Shown here one piece after another: positions 8,037 through 15,891 of a stretch of 64,000 nt of DNA (positions are counted from its first letter, which is position 1; the number at the start of each line of letters is the position of its first letter). The notes beneath the pieces are model-generated. The model had not been told where the DNA came from, made no database searches, and saw only the letters and a list, made by a program, of their open reading frames with translations. The position numbers and the translations under genes were made by a program. The stretch lies in NCBI RefSeq assembly GCF_005166025.1, contig NZ_CP028923.1:496001-560000 (forward strand), written 5' to 3'. The DNA is from Mangrovivirga cuniculi. GTDB lineage: Bacteria; Bacteroidota; Bacteroidia; Cytophagales; Cyclobacteriaceae.

Positions 8037-8966
8037 ATGGAGGATTATAATAAGATTATCGAATCGTTATCGGTAAAGTTTTTAAGTGCTAAAAACATAG
8101 AAGTACTTAGATCTGTTACTGTGAAAAATCTGTACGATGTAGAAAACACTATTCTAAAACTACGTCATGGTGAAATTTCGTTCGGGGAAGATGAAATCGA
8201 AACTCTCAGAGAAGGAGAAATACTTTTTGTTCCCGGCGGTAAAGGTGTACCGATAACGTATGGTCCACAACCTGCAGACCAGGTTAAAAGTGATGACTTT
8301 TTAAACTTAAAGGAGAATTACTTAAAATCAGGACGCGAACTATTTTCACCGTCGAATAGCGATGACACTTATTTTAGCAGCATAAGTTTTACTGCTAAGG
8401 TGTTTGACTCGGTTAACTTTTTCGCTTCTCTAGATATACCTCCTTTTATTATCAGAAATGATGAAAAATTATCTAATCTGATAGAAGAGATTATTGAGGA
8501 ACAAAGTAATGAGCTTCCGGGAAGAGATCGTCTGATAAAAGTTAATACGGATCTTCTTGTGGTTGAAGTAATTAGATATATTTTCAGAAATGAGTTATTC
8601 ATTGAGCAGTTAGCAACAAATGTAACTTATTTTAAAGACCCGCGACTTCTAGACATCTTTGCGTTTATCAAGGAAAACATTGGTGGAGATCTTTCTAACA
8701 GAATATTAGCGAATGTTGCAAATGTATCTGAAGATTATGTGGGACAATACTTCAAAATGCTCACAGGTATTAATCCTCAGGATTACATCGAATATCAACG
8801 GATGGAACAGGCAGTTAACCTATTGAGAACTACTAAAAAGAGTATTCGTGAAATAGGTAAAGAGGTTGGTTATAAAGATACAGCCTATTTCTGCCGACGA
8901 TTTAAAATGATGTTCGGAATTCCGGCAGGTAAAATGAGAAGAAGAGAATCAGTTATGAACGTTTAA
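8037..8966 (+). CDS. AraC-family transcriptional regulator
   Basis: A 309-residue DNA-binding regulator. The C-terminal 100 residues contain the paired helix-turn-helix region: NRILANVANVSEDYVGQYFK is the first HTH, and SIREIGKEVGYKDTAYFCRR with FKMMFGIPAGKMRR is the second HTH and its tail. The N-terminal 200 residues look like a cupin-type sensor domain (HGEISFGEDEIETLREGEI with a following FVPGG turn). Its effector is unknown. The upstream acyl-CoA dehydrogenase is a possible target by proximity only. The last 18 bases overlap the convergent pcrB gene tail to tail. Confidence 0.9.
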   Translation: MEDYNKIIESLSVKFLSAKNIEVLRSVTVKNLYDVENTILKLRHGEISFGEDEIETLREGEILFVPGGKGVPITYGPQPADQVKSDDFLNLKENYLKSGRELFSPSNSDDTYFSSISFTAKVFDSVNFFASLDIPPFIIRNDEKLSNLIEEIIEEQSNELPGRDRLIKVNTDLLVVEVIRYIFRNELFIEQLATNVTYFKDPRLLDIFAFIKENIGGDLSNRILANVANVSEDYVGQYFKMLTGINPQDYIEYQRMEQAVNLLRTTKKSIREIGKEVGYKDTAYFCRRFKMMFGIPAGKMRRRESVMNV

Positions 8967-9722
8967 AGAATGGTTATAACGCTCAACAATATTAGCAACC
9001 TCGGTCATCAGGCCGGGGTTTTTTTCTATCCCGTTACCAACTACCACTACGTCTGCACCCGATTCTATGCACTGTAGAGCTTTCTCTTTATTGGTTATAC
9101 CCCCACCGACAATTAAAGGAATTTCGATAGATTTTTTTACCATTTTGATCATTCGAGGAGGTATTGGCTTTTCAGCACCACTTCCACCATCCAGGTAAAT
9201 CACTTTTTGTCCAAGAAGTTCACCGGCCATAGCTGTACTGGCAGCGATATCCGGCTTATCCGAAGGAATAGGCTGACTATGACTCATATAACCCGCTGCG
9301 GTTGGTTTACCACTATGAATAAGCATATAACCAGTACTGATAATTTCTATTTTACTTTTTTTCAATACCGGAGCAACTAAAACATGTTGACCGATCAGAA
9401 GCTCAGGATTTCTTCCGGAAATTAGTGAAAGCAATAAGAGGCCATCAGCATGAGGATCAAGCTGAAGATTGTTGCCAGGAAATAAAATCGCTGGAATATT
9501 AGAGCCTTCTTTAATAGCTGAAACAACCCAGGATAAGTTTTGGTGCATCATCAGGCTTCCTCCGATAAAGAAGTAATCGACCTTATTTTCAACGGCCATC
9601 ATTATGAGCTGATTGAGCTTTGCTGATGAATCAATCTTATCCGGGTCGATTAGAACCGCAAATGACTTAATTCTCTTATTAACTTTATCGGTGAGGTCCT
9701 TATATAATTCCTTATTGTTCAT
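8949..9722 (-). CDS. pcrB: Geranylgeranylglyceryl/heptaprenylglyceryl phosphate synthase (PcrB family)
   Basis: A 257-residue TIM-barrel prenyltransferase that joins a polyprenyl diphosphate to glycerol-1-phosphate, an archaeal-style ether bond. Signature segments are AVLIDPDKID (N-terminal Asp), FFIGGSLM, YLDGGSGAEKPIP, IVGGGITNKEKA and VVVGNGIEKNPGLM (phosphate-binding loops). It belongs to the group II GGGPS proteins known in Bacteroidota. The chain length of the prenyl donor and the fate of the product cannot be read from sequence. Its start overlaps the upstream 132-residue gene by 11 bases, so it is probably the last gene of an operon with two small membrane-associated proteins. Confidence 0.93.
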   Translation of the reverse strand: MNNKELYKDLTDKVNKRIKSFAVLIDPDKIDSSAKLNQLIMMAVENKVDYFFIGGSLMMHQNLSWVVSAIKEGSNIPAILFPGNNLQLDPHADGLLLLSLISGRNPELLIGQHVLVAPVLKKSKIEIISTGYMLIHSGKPTAAGYMSHSQPIPSDKPDIAASTAMAGELLGQKVIYLDGGSGAEKPIPPRMIKMVKKSIEIPLIVGGGITNKEKALQCIESGADVVVVGNGIEKNPGLMTEVANIVERYNHSLNVHN

Positions 9723-10110
9723 TGTTTTCTTTTGCTACGGGATTATCTGATTCGTCAGAATTTTTTTCCAGAAACTCGTTGATCTTTTCTTTTGCCAGGG
9801 CAAGAGCAAATATTCCTGCCTGATATTTTAATGCTTTCCAAATTGAAAAATCATCCTTTTTAACCTTTTTATCAACATTTATAACCTTTGCAGAATCCGT
9901 ATCAGCTTCCAGCTCTGTTTCGTCAGAATCTTTTTTTCCTTTCAGTAATTTATATGTTAGGTATGCCGTTAAAACAGCTCCTCCTGCGATAAGTGCACGT
10001 TTACCCCAAACTTCGGCTTCCTCCATAATTTCATCAAGCTCCTCTTCCATTAAATAACGGTAGTAATCTGAGTTATTTTTTAACTGTTCCTTTTTTTTAT
10101 CGCTATCCAT
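9712..10110 (-). CDS. Hypothetical protein with one membrane segment (YtxH-like architecture)
   Basis: A 132-residue protein I cannot assign to a family. The N-terminal third is highly acidic and helical (EEELDEIMEEAEVWGKR), followed by a single hydrophobic stretch (ALIAGGAVLTAYLTYKLL, about residues 39-56), a charged Asp/Lys-rich linker and an amphipathic segment (YQAGIFALALAKEKINEFL). The layout resembles small membrane-anchored stress proteins but no motif proves that. It starts 5 bases downstream of the holin-like gene and overlaps pcrB by 11 bases, so the three are very likely cotranscribed. Confidence 0.7.
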   Translation of the reverse strand: MDSDKKKEQLKNNSDYYRYLMEEELDEIMEEAEVWGKRALIAGGAVLTAYLTYKLLKGKKDSDETELEADTDSAKVINVDKKVKKDDFSIWKALKYQAGIFALALAKEKINEFLEKNSDESDNPVAKENNEQ

Positions 10111-10115
10111 ATTTT

Positions 10116-10448
10116 TTAAATATTACTATCAAATAATTCGACCATGTTATCTCTTAATTTTTTCTTAAATGAAGAAGACTGGGAAATGAAATATGCAGCT
10201 ACAGCTAGTATGGCATAAATCAGGCTAACTGAGCCAAACCCAATTAGTAAGCTTTCAGCCCATGTAGATATAGCTAGAGCTACCAGTATACTAAAAAACA
10301 CGATAAATAGAGAGAGCATCCCTATAAAAAACATGATCGCAACAGCATGCGTAATTAGCAATGCTATTCTTTGCTCAATATCAAGCTTAACCAGCTCAAC
10401 CTTATTTTCTATGAATCGATTGAATGCTTCAATGAGAGATTTGTACAT
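10116..10448 (-). CDS. Small two-to-three-helix membrane protein, phage-holin-like / YqjE-type family
   Basis: A 110-residue protein with an amphipathic N-terminus (RFIENKVELVKLDIEQRIA) and two long hydrophobic hairpin segments (about 30-58 and 65-92), ending in a short basic tail. This is the pattern of the YqjE / putative holin-X superfamily, which is common in bacterial chromosomes and not evidence of a prophage. It leads the minus-strand run with the 132-residue protein and pcrB. The function is unknown; membrane envelope maintenance is a guess from context. Confidence 0.75.
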   Translation of the reverse strand: MYKSLIEAFNRFIENKVELVKLDIEQRIALLITHAVAIMFFIGMLSLFIVFFSILVALAISTWAESLLIGFGSVSLIYAILAVAAYFISQSSSFKKKLRDNMVELFDSNI

Positions 10449-10550
10449 GTTGGCGATTGATTATTTTATATAAAGTTAGCCCACAATATTATACTCTACT
10501 TGATATTAATGAAAATTATTCGGGACTGCAAGAAAGACGTTATCTGGTAA

Positions 10551-11705
10551 CTAGTAGTTATCTACTCTTTGTTCGTGATATGAACCAATTCTGTCATTGA
10601 TTGCAGAGTTATCTGATTTTTGAGAAAAATAAATCAGGGTGTAGGGAAGTAAAAAGAATATAAAAATAATATAGATAAACCCGGCAATTCGGTACTGCCC
10701 GGTAAGCTTACCTAATTTTTCTGCTAATACAACAGGGATCTGCCTGAACATCTTATTTGGTAAAAATAAAATGACCCCAAATAAATTAAATAATAAATGA
10801 ACAACAGCAACATTGATCGCGGCACCACCTGTAAAAATCGCTACTAACAGAGCAGTGATTGTCGTACCTATATTTGCACCCATTACGAAGGCAAAACCCT
10901 GGCTCATTGAAATCTTTCTCGTAGCAACCAATGGAACAACTAAAGGAGTTGTTACCGAACTACTTTGTACTCCTGCAGTTATCACCGTGCCCCAGATAAA
11001 TGATCTGAAAGGATTTGTGAAAAAGTACTTCTGCATTTTTTCCTTAGATTCCCCAATCAATACAAGGCTACCGTATTTAGCTAGAAGCTTAATTGTAACC
11101 AGTAATAAAATAAAGGAAAGCACTGATAATAAAATGTAACTGTCAAACCAGCTAAGAATAAAAGATGAAACAACATTCTTACTTGTAATGAAGGAAAAAT
11201 TAGTAAAGATCAGTTTACTACTTTGAACCTGAATTGAGTTTGAGATCATTTGAGTCAACTGACTTAATAATCCGGTAGTCATTTCTAACGGGAATAAAAT
11301 TGCCGCTACCAGAATATTAAACATATCGTGGACTGTACCAGCAGCAATCGCTCTTCTAAACTTATTTTTCTGGTTTACAAAAGTTATTGAAACGAGGGTA
11401 CTCGTGAGAGTGGTTCCAATATTTGCGCCCATAATAATCGGTATAGAACTAGGGAAGCTGATCGTACCCGCTGCAACCATTGTTACTATAATACTGGTTA
11501 CCGCGGAACTGCTTTGAATAATTGCTGTCGAGATAAGGCCAATAAAAAGCCCGATAAAAGGGTTACTTGTCGCTTCTATCAAAGAATTAATTGTGTCCTG
11601 GCTTAATAAACGCAGTGATGAAGCCATAATATTCAGTGTAAAAAAGAATATTATAAGGCTGGCAATGATTATTGCGTAATAAGTATGGACTTTTTTGTTG
11701 TTCAT
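10551..11705 (-). CDS. Na/Pi cotransporter family protein without PhoU domain
   Basis: A 384-residue membrane transporter of the NptA/PNaS family. Two inverted repeats each carry the QSSS signature: QSSSAVTSIIVTMVAAG with GANIGTTLTSTLV, and QSSSVTTPLVVPLVA with GANIGTTITALLV. These motifs form the sodium and phosphate sites in the family. It lacks the C-terminal PhoU-like domain found in the divergent paralogue at 11946. The C-terminus is short and hydrophilic. Transport of phosphate is the family inference; some relatives have no proven substrate. It is monocistronic as far as seen, with 240 bases to the divergent gene. Confidence 0.92.
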   Translation of the reverse strand: MNNKKVHTYYAIIIASLIIFFFTLNIMASSLRLLSQDTINSLIEATSNPFIGLFIGLISTAIIQSSSAVTSIIVTMVAAGTISFPSSIPIIMGANIGTTLTSTLVSITFVNQKNKFRRAIAAGTVHDMFNILVAAILFPLEMTTGLLSQLTQMISNSIQVQSSKLIFTNFSFITSKNVVSSFILSWFDSYILLSVLSFILLLVTIKLLAKYGSLVLIGESKEKMQKYFFTNPFRSFIWGTVITAGVQSSSVTTPLVVPLVATRKISMSQGFAFVMGANIGTTITALLVAIFTGGAAINVAVVHLLFNLFGVILFLPNKMFRQIPVVLAEKLGKLTGQYRIAGFIYIIFIFFLLPYTLIYFSQKSDNSAINDRIGSYHEQRVDNY

Positions 11706-11893
11706 TGATAGAATACTTCCAAAGTAATGGCTGCAAAGATAATTTATGATTGTTAAATCATATTCAGCAGGAAGATAAAATAAATGTTAACAAATCCTCC
11801 CTTAATTATGTTCAAAAGGGATAAATCACTGGTTTTTAAATTTAATGTTAACTAAATGTTAATTAACAAGTCTGGATTAACAATAATTTAATC

Positions 11894-11923
11894 ATTGGTT
11901 TTCCAATTCTATGTTTAGATTTG
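11894..11923 (+). promoter_or_regulatory. Bacteroidota-type promoter for the Na/Pi-PhoU gene
   Basis: ATTG (11894-11897), an 18-base spacer, then TAGATTTG (11916-11923) matching TAnnTTTG. The likely start of transcription is about 11929-11931, giving a leader of about 15 bases before the ATG at 11946. Confidence 0.55.
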
Positions 11924-11945
11924 CAGCTGTAAAGAAATCGATAGT

Positions 11946-13676
11946 ATGCAATTTGGTATTTTAGACTTATTTGCAATCCTGGGGTCTCTGGGAATTTTTA
12001 TATATGGAATGAAGGTGATGTCGGAAGGTATTCAAAACCTTGCGGGAGATCAGCTTAAGAACATCTTAGGTTATATGACATCAAATCGCCTTGGAGGAGT
12101 GGTTACCGGGTTTGTTACAACTTCTTTAATCCAGTCGTCATCAGCCACCACGGTAATGATAGTAAGTTTTGTTAATGCAGGCTTACTAACTCTTAGGCAG
12201 GCAATCGGCGTTATTATGGGTGCCAACATAGGTACTACAGTCACAGCGGTTATAATTACCTTTTTCGGATTTAAATTTAGCATCTCAGATTATACCCTTG
12301 CCATAATTGCAATCAGTCTGCCTTTAATGTTTTCCAAAAGAAATGAATATAAGTCCCTTGGGGATTTTCTATTCGGATTTGGAATTTTATTTATGGGCCT
12401 TGACCTTCTTAAAAACAGTGTCCCCGATCTACAGCAAAACCCTGAAGCTCTTGAGTGGATTCAGAACGTAAGTGACATGGGTTATGGCAGTGTCCTTCTA
12501 TTTATTGTTATAGGTACTCTGATTACAATAGTTGTTCAGTCTTCGAGTGCAGCAATGGCCATTACACTAATTATGTGCGACCAGGGATGGATTACTTTTG
12601 ATATCGCTGCAGCATTGGTATTAGGAGAGAATATTGGTACAACTATAACCGCTAATATAGCAGCCACAGTCGGAAATCTTTATGCAAAAAGAGCAGCGCG
12701 AGCGCATTTTATATTTAATATTTTTGGTGTTATCTGGATGCTTTTATTATACTATCCATTTTTAAATTTAGTGGATCATATAATGGTTAATTGGTTCCAG
12801 CAGCCTTCTCCTTTTGTCGCTGTTAAGTCAGTGACCTGGGCTCTTACGTTATTTCATATTTTATTTAATATTACGAATACCTTTCTTCTAATTTGGTTCG
12901 TAAATCAAATAGAAAAAGTGGTGGTAAGGCTAACTCCGGCTAAAGCTACTGCAGAGGCAGAAGAAGAATTCCGATTATCTTATATCGGTAGTGAGGTGAT
13001 GCGTACTCCGGAATTTTCATTGATCGAAGTTCATAAAGAACTTTCACGCTTTGGAGCGATAACCCGTAAAATGTTTACCAAGCTCAAAGATCAGCAGCAA
13101 AGTGCTAAAACTAAGGAAAGCCTGGCCTTCTATGAAAAAATAGAAAAAATGGAAGACCTGACGGACAGGTTCGAGGAAGAGATTACAGCATATCTTGTCA
13201 GGCTTTCTGAAGGAAGACTGAATGTTGATACCTCTGCAAAAGTTGTGATAATCCATAGCGTTACCAATGATCTTGAAAGAGTAGGAGATAGTATTTTAGA
13301 AATCTCCAAAAACATACATCGCCTGTATAAAAAGAAATTATCACTGGATAATAAGCAAAAGAAAAAACTGGCTGAATTATCAGACCATGTGGAAGAAGCC
13401 TTTGATATCATGCTGAATAACCTTGAAAAAGGTTCTCTTTCAATCGATATAAAAGAAGCCAGAAAGAAAGAACAGGAAATCAACAAACTGAGAAAGAAAA
13501 TACGCAAATCACAAATGCGTGTTGTTGAAGACCCTACTTATGAGGTTAAATCAGGTATTCTGTTCAGAGATATTTACCAGGGATTAGAGCGTGTAGCTGA
13601 TCAAATTTTTAGTGTTAACCTTGCCCTTGCTGGTGAAAAATTTGATCTGGATGAAATTCTCGATGAAGACTTCTAA
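11946..13676 (+). CDS. Na/Pi cotransporter with C-terminal PhoU-like domain
   Basis: A 576-residue protein. The first 335 residues are the membrane transporter with two QSSS repeats (QSSSATTVMIVSFVNAG with GANIGTTVTAV; QSSSAAMAITLIM with GENIGTTITANI). The remainder (about 350-565) is a helical PhoU-like domain rich in charged heptads, with VTNDLERVGDSILEIS and the second DIYQGLERVADQIFS, the E-R-x-x-D metal-binding pattern of PhoU. PhoU parts usually modulate phosphate uptake or signalling. It is divergent from a shorter paralogue lacking PhoU. It ends 93 bases before an orphan sensor gene. Confidence 0.94.
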   Translation: MQFGILDLFAILGSLGIFIYGMKVMSEGIQNLAGDQLKNILGYMTSNRLGGVVTGFVTTSLIQSSSATTVMIVSFVNAGLLTLRQAIGVIMGANIGTTVTAVIITFFGFKFSISDYTLAIIAISLPLMFSKRNEYKSLGDFLFGFGILFMGLDLLKNSVPDLQQNPEALEWIQNVSDMGYGSVLLFIVIGTLITIVVQSSSAAMAITLIMCDQGWITFDIAAALVLGENIGTTITANIAATVGNLYAKRAARAHFIFNIFGVIWMLLLYYPFLNLVDHIMVNWFQQPSPFVAVKSVTWALTLFHILFNITNTFLLIWFVNQIEKVVVRLTPAKATAEAEEEFRLSYIGSEVMRTPEFSLIEVHKELSRFGAITRKMFTKLKDQQQSAKTKESLAFYEKIEKMEDLTDRFEEEITAYLVRLSEGRLNVDTSAKVVIIHSVTNDLERVGDSILEISKNIHRLYKKKLSLDNKQKKKLAELSDHVEEAFDIMLNNLEKGSLSIDIKEARKKEQEINKLRKKIRKSQMRVVEDPTYEVKSGILFRDIYQGLERVADQIFSVNLALAGEKFDLDEILDEDF

Positions 13677-13769
13677 TATTAACAATTTCTTAAATTAGGC
13701 GAAATTACACCGTAATCTTACAGCTCTATTTTTGAATTTGATTTTTTAAACTAATTCAAGGGGATAGAG

Positions 13770-15854
13770 ATGAAGGCAAAGATTCAACAGAGCCTGCAAG
13801 CTAAAATTTTATTATACGTTTTTGGGTTTATTTCAATTGTGTTGATCATAGGAGTGATATTATTGATCAATCGTCAGGAAATAAACAAACTAAATCAAGT
13901 AGAAAAAGCTTTTAATAAAGCGAGTTATTACGTCGAGACTGCTGCCCACGCTCAATCCAGATTTATGCTTGAAGGCAGAAAAGATGAAAAGTTTCTTAAA
14001 ACAAAAAGCAGTAGCGAAATAATTCTTGCAAATCAGAACCTCAAAAAATCAGCAAGACTTCTGGATTCGATGCTGGCATCTGAAATTATTCGATCAGAAG
14101 ACCTGTTTCGAGAAACACAAAACTTAAAACAAGCTGTGGTTACCTATAGCCAGACCTTACAAAAGCTAGTTTCAAAAATTCATTTTCGCGGTTTTAAAGA
14201 TTATGGTCTCGAAGGAGTAATGCGAGACTATGTCCATGATCTTCAGGCTCTTGATGATACACAGGAGCAAATTTTTGCTTTATCATTACGAAGACATGAG
14301 AAAGACTTCATGTTAAGAAAAGACCTTTCTTATATCGATAAAATAAACTCTACCTCTCAAAAATTTAAGAATTATATCAATACCAATGATGGTGACAGTG
14401 GTGCGTATAAAATCCGCATTATAGATAATTACGTTGAGCATTTTATTGATATAGTCGATATTGAAAAGGAAATTGGCCTTACAAAAAACGACGGTTTAAG
14501 AGGAGAATTAGCATATGCCAGAGCATCTTTTGCACCGGTAATTAGCGAAATCGAGCACAAACTGTCTGTTATTATCAACAGAAGGCAGAACACAAACAGA
14601 ATTATAATAATAAGTTCCCTTATATCATTTCTGGTTTTCTCATTCATTTTGGCCAACCGATTTAATAAAGTAATTACTAAGCCGGTCAAAAAGCTAAACG
14701 AGTTAATAAAAGGATATAACATTGGGGAGAAGCTGGAAAAGAACATGTTCGAAGAACTTTACAAAAACGATGAGCTGGGTAGCCTGGTGAAAAGCTTTCG
14801 TAATATGTATTTATCTGTGGAAGAAAGCCTTCTGGCTTCCAGAAATGCTCAAAAGGAACTCGAAAAATCTTCAGAAGAAATTGAAAAAAGAAATTGGTAT
14901 TCAGAGCAACTTAATAAGTTATTAGCAACCATTAAAACTACTGGTGATGATAATTATGTCGATACTCTAAAGTCGATTGTTGAAATTTCAAACGCGAAAC
15001 TGGGGGCTATTTACAGTTTATCTGAAGAAAACGAATTGGAGGAAATGAAGATGATATCCTGTTATGCGTTTTCAAGGAAGAAATATGTCTCAAACTCTTT
15101 TAGCAAAGGTCAGGGATTATTAGGAGCTGTATGGATTGAGAAAACACCGATTTACCGCACGGAAATTCCTTCTGATTATATGAATATTACTTCCGGCCTG
15201 GGTGAGGTTAAACCAGCTTACCTGATTATTATTCCCTTAATTCATGAGAATAAAGTTGAAGGAATTTTAGAATTAGGATTTTTAAAGCGAACCAACGAAA
15301 TAACTGAGAAGTTACTTCAGGAATTTGGAACACGATTAGCCTCAGAGCTTCACTTGTCTTCCTTACAAAGAGAGCGAAGAGAGACTCTTGAATATTATCA
15401 GGAATTATTGGAATCAAAAAATAAGTCTGTTGGCAAACCAGTATCCTCGGATCTGGCAGATTCGGCTGCAATTAAAGTTATCGAAAAGATATTTAAAGGC
15501 TTAGTCATTACTGACAGCATGAAAAATATAAGGTTTGCAAACACCTGGTTTAAAAATACAATAGGCACAAATGATCCAGAAGAAAAGGTATTTGATTATA
15601 TAACCAAAAGAGACCGACAAAAAGTTTCTGATTACCTAAATACTGTGAGATTTAGCCAATCTGAGAATAAGAAAATTGAAATTGAACTAAGCGGGATGTC
15701 TAAAGATACTGTCGTTAATCTCAGGGTGTTTCCGGTAGAAATTAAAGATGAACGTCTTCTTATCTGGTTAATCAACCCGTACAATTTTTCAGATATTGAT
15801 GATGCAATCCAAAATCTATTTGATAGCGGATCTCTTTTATTATCCAATGATTGA
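13770..15854 (+). CDS. Membrane sensor protein with HAMP, GAF and PAS domains, no output domain
   Basis: A 694-residue protein. Membrane helix one spans about 13-33 and helix two about 277-297; between them lies a 240-residue all-helical periplasmic sensor region. A HAMP region (ITKPVKKLNELIKGY, about 300-350) is followed by a coiled coil, a GAF-like domain (about 393-530, with KGQGLLGAVWIEKTPIY) and a PAS-like domain (about 565-680, with GLVITDSMKNIRFAN). No histidine kinase, GGDEF, EAL, phosphatase or methyl-accepting domain follows, and the protein ends soon after PAS. It probably signals by protein contact, perhaps with a separate partner. An AAGGGG Shine-Dalgarno-like sequence precedes the ATG, unusual in this genome. 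It lies between the Na/Pi-PhoU gene and recG. Confidence 0.8.
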   Translation: MKAKIQQSLQAKILLYVFGFISIVLIIGVILLINRQEINKLNQVEKAFNKASYYVETAAHAQSRFMLEGRKDEKFLKTKSSSEIILANQNLKKSARLLDSMLASEIIRSEDLFRETQNLKQAVVTYSQTLQKLVSKIHFRGFKDYGLEGVMRDYVHDLQALDDTQEQIFALSLRRHEKDFMLRKDLSYIDKINSTSQKFKNYINTNDGDSGAYKIRIIDNYVEHFIDIVDIEKEIGLTKNDGLRGELAYARASFAPVISEIEHKLSVIINRRQNTNRIIIISSLISFLVFSFILANRFNKVITKPVKKLNELIKGYNIGEKLEKNMFEELYKNDELGSLVKSFRNMYLSVEESLLASRNAQKELEKSSEEIEKRNWYSEQLNKLLATIKTTGDDNYVDTLKSIVEISNAKLGAIYSLSEENELEEMKMISCYAFSRKKYVSNSFSKGQGLLGAVWIEKTPIYRTEIPSDYMNITSGLGEVKPAYLIIIPLIHENKVEGILELGFLKRTNEITEKLLQEFGTRLASELHLSSLQRERRETLEYYQELLESKNKSVGKPVSSDLADSAAIKVIEKIFKGLVITDSMKNIRFANTWFKNTIGTNDPEEKVFDYITKRDRQKVSDYLNTVRFSQSENKKIEIELSGMSKDTVVNLRVFPVEIKDERLLIWLINPYNFSDIDDAIQNLFDSGSLLLSND

Positions 15855-15891
15855 TGTAATTTTATGACCTGCAAAGAATTTTTCCTGATGC

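Noticed and set aside
10116-10448. Prophage remnant suggested by the holin-like protein
   Set aside because: No other phage gene is near; the family is common in bacterial chromosomes.
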